Source: an uncultured Opitutaceae bacterium
GTDB lineage: Bacteria; Verrucomicrobiota; Verrucomicrobiia; Opitutales; Opitutaceae
DNA length: 64,000 nucleotides
Assembly (NCBI GenBank): GCA_937902925.1
Contig: CALFNN010000103.1
Span: 62,001-126,000, forward strand
Direction of reading: 5' to 3'
The position numbers were made by a program, and so were the translations under genes. The notes under the pieces were generated by a model. It did not search any database. It saw nothing but the letters and a program-made list of their open reading frames with translations, and was not told where the DNA came from. Positions within the stretch are counted from its first letter, which is position 1. Each line of letters begins with the position of its first letter. This document shows positions 26,966-35,513 of the stretch, piece after piece.

Positions 26966-28873
26966 ATGAGCGAACGAATCACCCACGAATGCGGCGTCGC
27001 CCTGGTGCGCCTGTTGAAGCCGCTGTCCTACTACCAGGAGAAATATGGGACGCCCCTGTGGGGCTTCACCAAGCTTTTCCTCCTCATGGAAAAGCAGCAC
27101 AACCGCGGCCAGGATGGCGCGGGCGTGGCCTGCGTGAAGCTCGACGCGGCGGTCGGCGAGGCATTCATGTTTCGCGAGCGGAGCGTGAAATCCAATCCGC
27201 TCGACAAGATTTTCAAGCTGCTGCTCGCGCAATACAACGAGAAGGTCGACGCGGGGACGATCCACCCCGAGTTCACCCCGACGGTGAAGCAGCACTTCGA
27301 CTTTGGCGGCGAGCTGCTCCTCGGTCACCTGCGCTACGGCACCAGCGGCGGCTACAACCTCAGCTCGTGCCATCCGTTTTTCCGACGGAGCCCGTGGCCG
27401 ACGCGCAATCTCGCGCTCTGCGGCAACTTCAACCTGACGAACACGCGCGAGCTCAACGCGTCGCTCATGCACATGGGGCAGCACCCCATTTTCGCGACCG
27501 ACACGCAGGCGATCCTCGAGAAAATCGGCTTCTTCCTCGACGAGGAGCACGAGGACATCTTCCGGTTTCTGCGCACGCGCGGCATGCCCGGCCACGAGAT
27601 CAGCCAGCGGATCAGCGAGGAGCTCGATCCCACCCGCGTGCTGACGCGCGCCTCGCAGCAGTGGGACGGCGGCTACACGCTGTGCGGCCTCATCGGCAAC
27701 GGCGACGCGTTCGTGGCGCGCGACCCGTCGGGCATCCGGCCGTGCTTCTGGTTCCAGAACGAGGAGGTGGTGGCGTTCGCCTCGGAGCGCGCGCCGCTCA
27801 TGACGGTGTTCGACCTGGGGATCGAGGACGTGAAAGAGGTGACGCCCGGCCACGTCGTCGTCATCAAGCGCCGCGGCACCGTCACGGAGAATCCGTTCAC
27901 GGCGCCGCTGCCGCGGGCGTCGTGTTCGTTCGAGCGCATCTATTTTTCCCGCGGCAACGATTTCGACATCTATCGCGAGCGCCAGGCGCTCGGCGGCGGG
28001 CTGGCCGACCAGGTGATCAAGGCCATCGGGCACGACTGGGCGAACACCGTCTTCAGCTTCATCCCCAACACCGCGGAGGTCGCGTATTACGGCCTCATGT
28101 CGGCGTTGCGCACGCGGCGGCGCGACGAGGTGAAGGCGGCGATTCTCGAGGCGTCGGCCAAGGGCAAGCTCACCGAAGGGCTGCTCGACGACCTCATCCT
28201 GCGCAACTGGCCGCGCGGCGAAAAAGTCGTGTCGAAGGACATCAAGCTCCGGACGTTCATCGGGCAGGAGAGCATCCGCAAACAGCTCACGAGCCACGTC
28301 TACGACATCACCTACGGCTCGGTGAAGCCGGGCGAGAATCTCGTGTGCCTCGACGACTCGATCGTGCGCGGCACGACGCTGCGCCGTTCGATCCTGCGCA
28401 TCCTCGCGCGGCTCAATCCGCGCAAGATCGTCATCGTCTCGACCGCGCCGCAGATCCGTTACCCGGATTGCTACGGGATCGACATGTCGGAGCTCGGCAA
28501 GTTCGTCGCGTTCGAGGCGGCGGTGGAACTGATCAAGGAGCGCGGGCAGGGCCAGTTGCTCGACGAAGTCTACGAGTTGTGCCGCGACGAGGTGGCCAAA
28601 AACGGCACGACGAACCATGTCCGCCGGATCTACGATCCGTTCACCCCCGAGGAGATTTCGGCAAAGATCGTCGAGCGCGTGCGGCCCACCGGCATCACGT
28701 GGCAGGGCGAGGTCGAGATCATCTTCCAGACGATCGAGAACCTGCACGCGGCCGTGCCCAAGCACCGCGGCGACTGGTATTTCACCGGCAAATATCCGAC
28801 GCCCGGCGGCTACCGCGTCGTGAACCAGGCCTTCGTGAACTATTACGAACAGAACGAGGGCCGGAGTTACTGA
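26966..28873 (+). CDS. purF: Amidophosphoribosyltransferase
   Basis: PurF makes phosphoribosylamine from PRPP and glutamine, the first committed step of purine synthesis. The N-terminal glutaminase has its nucleophile at Cys9 (THECGVALV), so the first eight residues would have to be removed to free the Cys. Further glutaminase motifs are [20 protein letters not shown] and the CGNFNLTN segment. The PRPP loop is [17 protein letters not shown]. At 635 residues it is longer than the usual 470-510, with extra segments in the glutaminase half and a C-terminal extension of about 80 residues. It is followed by the ORF6N gene after two bases and then purM, forming an operon. Confidence 0.93.
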   Translation: MSERITHECGVALVRLLKPLSYYQEKYGTPLWGFTKLFLLMEKQHNRGQDGAGVACVKLDAAVGEAFMFRERSVKSNPLDKIFKLLLAQYNEKVDAGTIHPEFTPTVKQHFDFGGELLLGHLRYGTSGGYNLSSCHPFFRRSPWPTRNLALCGNFNLTNTRELNASLMHMGQHPIFATDTQAILEKIGFFLDEEHEDIFRFLRTRGMPGHEISQRISEELDPTRVLTRASQQWDGGYTLCGLIGNGDAFVARDPSGIRPCFWFQNEEVVAFASERAPLMTVFDLGIEDVKEVTPGHVVVIKRRGTVTENPFTAPLPRASCSFERIYFSRGNDFDIYRERQALGGGLADQVIKAIGHDWANTVFSFIPNTAEVAYYGLMSALRTRRRDEVKAAILEASAKGKLTEGLLDDLILRNWPRGEKVVSKDIKLRTFIGQESIRKQLTSHVYDITYGSVKPGENLVCLDDSIVRGTTLRRSILRILARLNPRKIVIVSTAPQIRYPDCYGIDMSELGKFVAFEAAVELIKERGQGQLLDEVYELCRDEVAKNGTTNHVRRIYDPFTPEEISAKIVERVRPTGITWQGEVEIIFQTIENLHAAVPKHRGDWYFTGKYPTPGGYRVVNQAFVNYYEQNEGRSY

Positions 28874-28875
28874 GC

Positions 28876-29229
28876 ATGGTTGCGAGAAAGGAAACAGAGG
28901 CGGACGACGCCCGGCGGGAGGCAGCGCCGGCCGGCGCCTCCGCGGAGGCCATCCGGAGCCGGATTCTTTTTGTGCGGGGCAAGCGGGTGTTGCTCGATGC
29001 GGACCTGGCGCGGTTTTATGGCGTGCAAACGCGGGAGCTGAACAAGGCGGTATCGCGCAATGGCGACCGGTTTCCGGAGGATTTTGCGTTCAAGCTGACG
29101 CTGAAGGAAACGAAGGCTTTGATGTTCCAATCTGGAATATCAAAGCCCCACGAGGCGATCCGGCAGTTGCTCGCCAGCCCCGAGCCGACTCACGGGCGCA
29201 AGATCGGTTTTCATCCCGGCAACCGCTGA
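28876..29229 (+). CDS. ORF6N domain protein with internal deletion
   Basis: The 117-residue product carries an ORF6N domain (about 27-76): RILFVRGKRVLLDADLARFYGV, then ELNKAVSRNGDRFPEDFAFKLT. ORF6N is a DNA-binding domain best known from phage and mobile-element proteins, usually 150-300 residues long. Here, after ALMFQSGISK, the conserved middle (the GRR...LPYAFTEHG region) is missing, and the product passes straight to EAIRQLLASP...GRKIGFHP, which resembles the C-terminal tail of full-length members. An in-frame internal deletion fits best. The gene begins two bases after purF and ends six bases before purM, so it is translated within the pur operon. Confidence 0.75.
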   Translation: MVARKETEADDARREAAPAGASAEAIRSRILFVRGKRVLLDADLARFYGVQTRELNKAVSRNGDRFPEDFAFKLTLKETKALMFQSGISKPHEAIRQLLASPEPTHGRKIGFHPGNR

Positions 29230-29235
29230 ACGATC

Positions 29236-30342
29236 ATGGCCCTGTCCTACGAATCCTCCGGCGTCCGCTACGATCAGCTCGATGCGTTCAAGCGCGCGTG
29301 CCAGCGGGCGGCACGCACGACCGCGGGCGTGCTGACGGACCACGGTTACGCCGAGCCGGCGACGACGCGCGGCGAGAGCGCCTATTTGATCGAGGCGGCG
29401 GATCATTTTCTCGCGCACGTCGAGGAGGGACTCGGCACGAAAAACCTCGTGGCCGACGCGGTCTACGCCGCGACCGGCCAGTGTTTTTATCGCGAGATCG
29501 CGATCGATACCGTCGCGACGATCGTGAACGACCTCATCACCTGCGGTGCGCTGCCCATCTCGGTGGCGATGCACGCGGCGGTCGGGGATTCGGACTGGTT
29601 TGCGGACGCGAAGCGGACCGCGGCGCTCGTGGAGGGGTTTGCCGAGGGTTGCCGCACGGCGGGAGCGGTGTGGGGCGGCGGCGAGACGCCGACGCTGGGC
29701 GGAGTCGTGGAGCGCGAGGCGATCGTGCTCGCGGGCTCGGCCATCGGGAAAATTTCCCCGAAGCACCTGCGGATCACCGGCGACGTGCGTGAGGGAGACG
29801 CGATCATCTTCTTTGCCAGCTCCGGCGTGCAGACCAACGGGCTGACGCTCTGCCGGCGCGTCGCGGCCCAACTGGCGCGGGAATACCAGACGCCGATCGG
29901 CCACGGCGATCCGCGGACGTTTGGCGAGGCGCTGCTGGCGCCATCGGTGATCTACGTGGCGTTCGTGCGCGAGTGCCAGCGCCGCGGGCTGAAGCTCAAT
30001 TACGTCTCGCACATCACCGGCCACGGGTGGCGGAAGCTGATGCGGCTCGACGAACCGTTCGTCTACGAGATCACGAATCCACGGCCCGCCCCCGCGCTGT
30101 TCCAGTTTCTGGAAAAGGCCGGCCCGATCGACCGGCGCGAGATGTATGCGACCTTCAACCAGGGCATCGGCTTTGCCGCCTATGTGGCGCCCGGGCTCGC
30201 GGACGACACGCTCGCGATCGCGAAGGCGACGGGCTACGACGCGTGGCTGGCCGGGCGGGTGAAAAAGGAAGGCGCGCGCAAGGCGGTGGTCGTGCCGTCG
30301 CTCGACCTCACGTTCGAGGGACACACGTTGCAGGTGCGCTGA
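29236..30342 (+). CDS. purM: Phosphoribosylformylglycinamidine cyclo-ligase (AIR synthetase)
   Basis: The 368-residue product closes the imidazole ring of FGAM to give AIR, the fifth step of purine synthesis. It is a member of the PurM/AIRS superfamily: GTKNLVADAVY in the N-terminal half, DTVATIVNDLITCGALP in the dimer core, GGETPTLGG, and HITGHGWRKLMR in the C-terminal half. The length is close to the family's usual 340-390. It lies six bases after the ORF6N gene and completes the purF-ORF6N-purM operon; purL is transcribed the other way. Confidence 0.92.
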   Translation: MALSYESSGVRYDQLDAFKRACQRAARTTAGVLTDHGYAEPATTRGESAYLIEAADHFLAHVEEGLGTKNLVADAVYAATGQCFYREIAIDTVATIVNDLITCGALPISVAMHAAVGDSDWFADAKRTAALVEGFAEGCRTAGAVWGGGETPTLGGVVEREAIVLAGSAIGKISPKHLRITGDVREGDAIIFFASSGVQTNGLTLCRRVAAQLAREYQTPIGHGDPRTFGEALLAPSVIYVAFVRECQRRGLKLNYVSHITGHGWRKLMRLDEPFVYEITNPRPAPALFQFLEKAGPIDRREMYATFNQGIGFAAYVAPGLADDTLAIAKATGYDAWLAGRVKKEGARKAVVVPSLDLTFEGHTLQVR

Positions 30343-30387
30343 GCCGCCGGGCTGGACTCGCAGGCCGGCCCTTGGTGCGATGCGACG

Positions 30388-32349
30388 ATGGCGCCCAGCT
30401 CGCAGCCCCCGCCCGCACAAGCCGTGATGACCCGGGCAGGGATGCCGGCGTGGGTCGCGGCGGCCCTGATCGCGCTCGCGACGTTCGTCGCCTACCGCAA
30501 CACGTTCACGGCGCCGTTCGTTTTCGACGACGAACGGGCCGTGGTCGAAAACCAGACGATTCGCCAGTGGTCGACGGCGTTGTTTCCGCCGGACGACAAT
30601 GGTTCGGGGGTGCGCGGACGGCCGCTGATCAATCTCAGCCTGGCGTTGAACTACGCGGTCGGCGGCCTCGATGTGCGCGGCTACCATGCGCTGAACCTGC
30701 TGCTTCATCTCGCGGCGGCGCTCACGCTTTACGGCATTGCCCGGCGGACGTTGCGGCGCCCACGACTGGTGGCACGCTTCGGCGAGGCGGCGGAGCGGCT
30801 CGCGCTGGCGATCGCGATGATCTGGGCCGTGCATCCGCTGCTGACGGAATCGGTGACGTGCGTCGTGCAGCGCACCGAGTCGCTGGCGGGGCTGTGGTAT
30901 CTGTTGACGCTGTATGGCTTCGTCCGTGCGACCGAACCGGGCGGCTCGAAGCGATGGCTGGTCGGGAGCGTGGCGGCCTGCCTGCTCGGGGTGACGGCCA
31001 AGGAGATCCTCGCCACGGCGCCGCTGGTGGTGCTGCTTTACGACTGCACTTTCGTGAGCGGGAGTCCCGGCGCAGCGTGGCGGCAGCGGCGTGGTTACTA
31101 TCTCGCCCTGTGGGCCGCGTGGCTGCCGCTGGCGGCGCTGGTTCTGGGCGCCGAGGGACGCGGCGGCACGGTGGGATTCGGTGCGGGTGTCCTTTGGTGG
31201 CAATACGCCCTCCGCCAAAGCGAGGCTGTCGTCGCCTATCTCGGGCTGAGCGCGTGGCCGCATCCGCTGGTGCTCGACTACGGCGTCGATGTGGTCGAGC
31301 GGGTGGGCGCGGTCTGGCCGCAGCTCGTGCTGCTCGCCGGTGCCGGCGTCGCCATGCTGTGGGCCTTGTGGCGTCGCCGCCCCGCGGGATTTCTCGGCGC
31401 GTGCTTTTTCGCGATCCTGGCGCCGAGTTCGAGCGTGGTGCCGCTGGCGACGCAAACGATGGCGGAGCATCGGATGTATTTGCCGCTCGCCGCGCTGGTG
31501 GCCGGTGCGGTCGCGGCGGGATATGCGGCGTTGGGCCGGCGGATCGTGCTGCTCCTCGCGCTGGGCGCGGTGGCACTGGCGGCGGGCACGATGGCGCGCA
31601 ACGAGACGTATCGCACCGGCCTCTCGATCTGGAGCGACACGGTCCGGCACCGCCCCGGAAATGCGCGCGCGCATTGCGATCTCGCGGTGGAACTGCTGGA
31701 ACTCGACCGGCTCCCGGAGGCCGAGCGGGAACTGCGCGCGGCGCTGCAACTCGCGCCGGATTACGCCGACGCCCTCGCCAACCTCGGCAAGCTGCTCGTG
31801 CTCTCCGGCCGCCCCGCTGAGGCGGTGCCGCTGCTCGAGCGCGTGCTGGCGGTCCGTCCCGATTATTTTCTGGCGCAGCGAAGTCTCGGTGCGGGGCTGG
31901 ACAAGCTGGGCCGACCGGCTGACGCGATTGCGCCCTACGCCGCCGCGGCGCGACTCCAGCCGGACTCGGCGCTCGCCCATTTCGACCTGGGCAACGCCCT
32001 GGTCGAGCTCCGGCGTCTGCCGGAAGCCGTCGGGCCCCTGGAAACGGCGGTGCGACTGCGGCCGCAAAGCGCCTCGATGCGGGCGGTCCTGGCCGGCACG
32101 CTCGCGGCCCTCGGCCGCACGGCCGAGGCGACCGCGGCCTTCGAAACGGCCCTGCGCCTGGATCCGAACGTGCCGGACGCCCATTTCAATTTCGGCGTCC
32201 TGTGTTTCAAGTTGGGCGACTTCGCCGGCGCGGAGCAGCAATGGAAACGCACGCTCGAGCTGAACCCGGATTACGCCGAGGCGCGCGCCAATCTCGAGCG
32301 GCTCCGCGAAAGCGAAGTTTCGCGCAACCCGACCGGCGGAAAGCCGTGA
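30388..32349 (+). CDS. TPR membrane protein, possible O-mannosyltransferase-like
   Basis: The 653-residue product has a polytopic N-terminal part with roughly nine or ten membrane helices, including the early periplasmic segment FVFDDERAVVENQTI and RPLINLSLALNYAVGG. About six to seven TPR units follow (from about 435), for instance RAHCDLAVELLELDRLPEAE and PDYADALANLGKLLVLSGRP. The FxxDD segment after the first helix and the helix-TPR order resemble the TMTC-type O-mannosyltransferases, in which such an acidic pair is catalytic. That role is inferred. It follows purM by 45 bases, but there is no functional link to purines. Confidence 0.8.
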   Translation: MAPSSQPPPAQAVMTRAGMPAWVAAALIALATFVAYRNTFTAPFVFDDERAVVENQTIRQWSTALFPPDDNGSGVRGRPLINLSLALNYAVGGLDVRGYHALNLLLHLAAALTLYGIARRTLRRPRLVARFGEAAERLALAIAMIWAVHPLLTESVTCVVQRTESLAGLWYLLTLYGFVRATEPGGSKRWLVGSVAACLLGVTAKEILATAPLVVLLYDCTFVSGSPGAAWRQRRGYYLALWAAWLPLAALVLGAEGRGGTVGFGAGVLWWQYALRQSEAVVAYLGLSAWPHPLVLDYGVDVVERVGAVWPQLVLLAGAGVAMLWALWRRRPAGFLGACFFAILAPSSSVVPLATQTMAEHRMYLPLAALVAGAVAAGYAALGRRIVLLLALGAVALAAGTMARNETYRTGLSIWSDTVRHRPGNARAHCDLAVELLELDRLPEAERELRAALQLAPDYADALANLGKLLVLSGRPAEAVPLLERVLAVRPDYFLAQRSLGAGLDKLGRPADAIAPYAAAARLQPDSALAHFDLGNALVELRRLPEAVGPLETAVRLRPQSASMRAVLAGTLAALGRTAEATAAFETALRLDPNVPDAHFNFGVLCFKLGDFAGAEQQWKRTLELNPDYAEARANLERLRESEVSRNPTGGKP

Positions 32350-32358
32350 CCGCCGTCC

Positions 32359-32754
32359 TCAAAGGTGGAGAATTTGCACCCCGCTCGATTCGTGCTTCGC
32401 CGTTCGCGACCGGGGGCGGCGCAGCACCACCTTGGGCGCCCGCTCGTGGATTTCCTCCGAGTTGGCGGCGAGCACGTCGGCCTTCTCGATCACGGGCGGC
32501 TGCGCGAAGAGCGAGCCGTCGGCGGCTTTCAGGGCCGCCGCGAGTTTCGCATTGATGCGAGCCTGCCGTCCCGATTCGTCGTTGAACGCCTCGAAGAGCC
32601 CGAAGGTGGAGGGGCCGAGTCGCAGGGCAAACCACGCCGCGGCGGCCGGCCCCGGTTTTCCCCGGGCGAGTCCGTCGATCAGAAGCTTGGCGACGGCGCC
32701 AGCTTTCCCCGCTTTGGTTTCCAGTCGGACAAACAGTGCGGTCTTCATCATCAT
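32359..32754 (-). CDS. ABM-domain (quinol monooxygenase-like) small protein
   Basis: The first 100 residues resemble the antibiotic-biosynthesis-monooxygenase fold: KTALFVRLETKAGKAGAVAKLL, a central WFALRLGPSTFGLFEAFND strand pair and a helix ending in NAKLAAALKAA. Such proteins are small dimeric ferredoxin-like barrels that act on quinols or heme-like compounds or simply bind small molecules. A basic tail of about 30 residues extends past the domain, which is unusual for the family. Three consecutive ATGs at 32754, 32751 and 32748 can start it. The gap 32755-33042 to the next start contains no gene that I can see. Confidence 0.7.
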   Translation of the reverse strand: MMMKTALFVRLETKAGKAGAVAKLLIDGLARGKPGPAAAAWFALRLGPSTFGLFEAFNDESGRQARINAKLAAALKAADGSLFAQPPVIEKADVLAANSEEIHERAPKVVLRRPRSRTAKHESSGVQILHL

Positions 32755-33042
32755 GCGGCCTCCTTTCCGAGACTCCCTTTTAGAGGCGGCGATGGCGGGA
32801 CGGTTCGGGGATTTGTGCGGGAGGGGGAAAATTATTCGGGCAAAAAAATGGAACTACGGCGTCGTGGATCCCGGGGAAAATCGCGGGCCGCGGCGCGCGA
32901 CGCGGGGAAGTCGTTGGACCGCAGGAAATGACTGGAATTTGACAGCAAACGCGCACGCGTGGCGGCGCAAGTTCGCGGCGGTCGTGCCGAAGTTGGAAGG
33001 GCGTGGCGATCATCCCGAGAGCCGCGGTTTTTGCATGGCTAC

Positions 33043-34533
33043 ATGAAACTTCGCACCCAACTGATTCTCGCCTTTGGCATCGTCGCCTCGATTCCGCTGG
33101 CCGGCGGCGGCCTTGGCCTGCTCGCGCACCGCGATGCGGCCGGGCGCGCCCGCACCATCTTCGAACTCGGGCGCTCGGCACGCGACGGGGTCGATGCGGT
33201 TCGATCCGCCCAGGCCCGGTTCAAATTACAGGTGCAGGAGTGGAAGGACATCCTGCTGCGGGGTCACGATCAGGCGGCCTACGACAAATACTTCGCCGGC
33301 TTTGTGGCCGCGGAGCAGTCCGTGCGGGAGTCGTTCGATGCCGCCGCCGCGGTCGCGCCGGCCCTCGGGATCGACCAGAGCGAAATCGACGCGGTGCGGC
33401 GGACGCACGAGGAGCTGGGAAGGAAATATCGCGCGGCGCTCCAGCAATTCTCGGTCGTCGATCCGGCCAGTTCCGTGCGGGTCGACCATCTCGTGGCGGG
33501 CATCGACCGCGCGCCGACGGCGGCGATCGATGCGCTGGCCGTGCACGTGGTGCAACTGGCCGAGCGCTGGTTGCAGGCGGCCGATGTCGCCCTCGGCCGC
33601 CGGAGCCAGTGGCTCGAATGGGTGATCGCGATCGGCGCGGTCTTCGGGGCGGTGCTCGGCGCCGGATTCGGCTGGTGGACCAGTGCGGCCGTCGTCCGGC
33701 ATCTGGGCGAAATGGGAACCCGGATGTGGGACCGCACCAACGCCGTGGCCGGCGCCGCGCGCCAGGTGGCCGAATCGAGCCGGACTGTTGCCGCAAGCTC
33801 GTCCGAGCAGGCGGCCTCGCTCGAGGAAAGCAGCGCCTCGCTGACCGAGGTGACCTCGGCGGTGAAGCAAAACGCCGATCACGCCCGCGACGCCCGTGAG
33901 GTTTCGCACGCCAACCGCACTGCCGCGGACCAGAGCGCCGCGGAGATTGCGCAATTGCAGGGGGCGATGAGCGACGTCGCCGGGGCCAGCGCCAACATCG
34001 CGAAGATCGTGAAGTCGATCGACGAGATTGCGTTTCAAACGAACCTGCTGGCCCTCAATGCCGCCGTCGAGGCGGCGCGGGCGGGCGAAGCCGGCGCCGG
34101 CTTTGCGGTGGTCGCCGGGGAAGTCCGGTCGCTGGCACAGCGATCGGCGCAGGCGGCGCGCGAGACCGCCGGGATGATCGAGGACGCCACCGGCAAGAGC
34201 GCCCGCGGGGCGGACCTCGCGCAGCGCGTCGGCGGGTCGTTGCGGCGGGTGATCGAGGGCACGCACAAGGTGGACGAACTGGTCGGCCGGATCGCGGAGG
34301 CTTCCGCGGAACAGGCGCGGGGGTTGGAGCAGGCGGTGGATTCGATGCACCGCGTCGATCACCTCACCCAGTCGAACACCGCCGCGGCGGAGGAAACGGC
34401 GGCGGCCGCCCAGCAACTCGACGCCGAGGCGGGCGAGCTGCGGCATGATCTTTCCGAACTCGTCGACGAACGGACGCGCCATGCGGTGGCGGAACTCGCG
34501 GCTCCGCCGGAGGCCGCGGCGCTGGCCGCTTGA
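33043..34533 (+). CDS. Methyl-accepting chemotaxis protein
   Basis: The 496-residue chemoreceptor has a first membrane helix (about 7-28), a helical periplasmic ligand region (29-187), a second helix (about 191-214) and a cytoplasmic signalling rod. The hairpin tip is present ([40 protein letters not shown] in two adjoining runs from about 326). No HAMP domain is recognisable between the second helix and the rod: the region 215-250 passes straight into the methylation helix. No che gene lies in the window, so it is an orphan receptor that must feed a chemosensory array encoded elsewhere. The ATG at 33043 immediately precedes the first helix. Confidence 0.9.
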   Translation: MKLRTQLILAFGIVASIPLAGGGLGLLAHRDAAGRARTIFELGRSARDGVDAVRSAQARFKLQVQEWKDILLRGHDQAAYDKYFAGFVAAEQSVRESFDAAAAVAPALGIDQSEIDAVRRTHEELGRKYRAALQQFSVVDPASSVRVDHLVAGIDRAPTAAIDALAVHVVQLAERWLQAADVALGRRSQWLEWVIAIGAVFGAVLGAGFGWWTSAAVVRHLGEMGTRMWDRTNAVAGAARQVAESSRTVAASSSEQAASLEESSASLTEVTSAVKQNADHARDAREVSHANRTAADQSAAEIAQLQGAMSDVAGASANIAKIVKSIDEIAFQTNLLALNAAVEAARAGEAGAGFAVVAGEVRSLAQRSAQAARETAGMIEDATGKSARGADLAQRVGGSLRRVIEGTHKVDELVGRIAEASAEQARGLEQAVDSMHRVDHLTQSNTAAAEETAAAAQQLDAEAGELRHDLSELVDERTRHAVAELAAPPEAAALAA

Positions 34534-34681
34534 AAACGCACCCGGCGGGGCGCCGCGACCGCCGGTTGCCGCGATCGGGGTGAAAACCGCCGTTCGATTC
34601 GGGGAGCGGTTAGTGCAAACCGACGACGAAAAAATATGTCGCCCGAGGGGGCCGGGATTGTTGGTCTGTGCGGCCCAGCTT

Positions 34682-35056
34682 GTGACTACCTCTACCCAGG
34701 CCTTGGCCGTGATCGACGGCGCGCTGTGCCGGCTTGGCCGCTTCGGCGGCCGGGCGGTGTGGCATGTGCCGATCGCCAGCGCCGTGCTCGAGTTCCGCCG
34801 GGGGGCGCTGCGCACCTACGTGCGCGAGCACACCTACGGGTTGCTGCCGGGGCTCCCGAATCTCTACTGCCTCGACGGCGCGCACCGCCTGCAATGGATG
34901 GCCGAGTGGCCGGACGCGGGTGATCCGTGCGCGGGAATCGTGGGAGAGAGTGACGGCGTGCTGGTGGCGGCAGCGGAATCGGGCGCCGAAGTGCGGCTCG
35001 AGGCCGCGACGGGGCGGCTGCTCAGTTGGACGCAGCCAGTGGCGGCGGCGGGGTGA
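34682..35056 (+). CDS. Small protein of unknown function
   Basis: A GTG at 34682 opens a 124-residue product containing VWHVPIASAVLEFRRGALRT and LPNLYCLDGAHRLQW, then an acidic stretch. The strand-turn pattern with NLYCLDG recalls a single blade of a beta propeller, but nothing is certain. The open frame extends upstream to 34445, where it overlaps the chemoreceptor gene and looks non-coding; a TTG at 34658 is another possible start. It is read in the same direction as the chemoreceptor. I do not recognise the family, and the start is uncertain. Confidence 0.5.
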   Translation: MTTSTQALAVIDGALCRLGRFGGRAVWHVPIASAVLEFRRGALRTYVREHTYGLLPGLPNLYCLDGAHRLQWMAEWPDAGDPCAGIVGESDGVLVAAAESGAEVRLEAATGRLLSWTQPVAAAG

Positions 35057-35080
35057 ATTTGTTTTCACCACGGATGGTCG

Positions 35081-35099
35081 CGGATGCTTGAAGCATCCG
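35081..35099. terminator. Palindrome between convergent genes
   Basis: CGGATGCTTGAAGCATCCG is a perfect 9-base inverted repeat around one base, lying between the 3' ends of the two genes at 35056 and 35127. It is part of a longer run (about 35065-35115) of the accac-ggat type found as extragenic repeats in these genomes. A shared terminator or a repeat element are both possible; there is no T run. Confidence 0.4.
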
Positions 35100-35126
35100 A
35101 ACCGTGTCCGTCCATGAAATCCGCGG

Positions 35127-35507
35127 TCAATTCTTTGGGGGATGCTGCAATTCGGCGCGGAGCTGCATCCAGATATCGAAGTAGCGCCAGGCCGCAGGGG
35201 CGCCGGGTTCCTGGATGTGATCGGGCCTGAGAACGAGGTCGCCGGTCGCGAGCAGGATTTTTTTCACCGCGGGATTCTGGGCGAGTTTCTCCCGCATGGC
35301 GGCGATGATGAGGCGGTAATGCTCGCCGGGTTCCCTCGGCTTGTAGTCGAAGCGTTTCCCCTCGAACGAAACCCAGCCGATGCTCATCGCCTTCATGCTG
35401 GCCTCGCCGAGGTCGCCGGCGTGTTTGGCGTCGGTCGCGCCGGTCGCGTGGACCAGCCCGCTGAGGAGCCCGGCGAGAACAAACCGGGCAAGTTGCGGCG
35501 ATGTCAT
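35127..35507 (-). CDS. Exported protein of unknown function, coupled to pectinesterase
   Basis: The 126-residue product has a signal peptide (about 1-23) and a helical body with RLIIAAMREKLAQNPAVKKILLATGDLVL and a C-terminal IWMQLRAELQ. The order of a helix, LLATGD, then a terminal LRAEL helix recalls the end of NADAR (YbiA-like) domains, but the conserved Trp-Gly segment is missing, so I do not assign that family. It starts six bases after the pectinesterase stop and is probably translated with it, which suggests a role outside the cytoplasm in pectin use. Confidence 0.6.
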   Translation of the reverse strand: MTSPQLARFVLAGLLSGLVHATGATDAKHAGDLGEASMKAMSIGWVSFEGKRFDYKPREPGEHYRLIIAAMREKLAQNPAVKKILLATGDLVLRPDHIQEPGAPAAWRYFDIWMQLRAELQHPPKN

Positions 35508-35513
35508 CGGCGG

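Noticed and set aside
29140-32241. A 1033-residue minus-strand open frame opposite purM and the TPR protein
   Set aside because: It is antisense to two recognisable genes and has the Arg/His/Gln-rich composition of a shadow frame.
35127-35507. NADAR/YbiA assignment
   Set aside because: Only a short C-terminal resemblance; the conserved Trp-Gly region is missing and the protein has a signal peptide.
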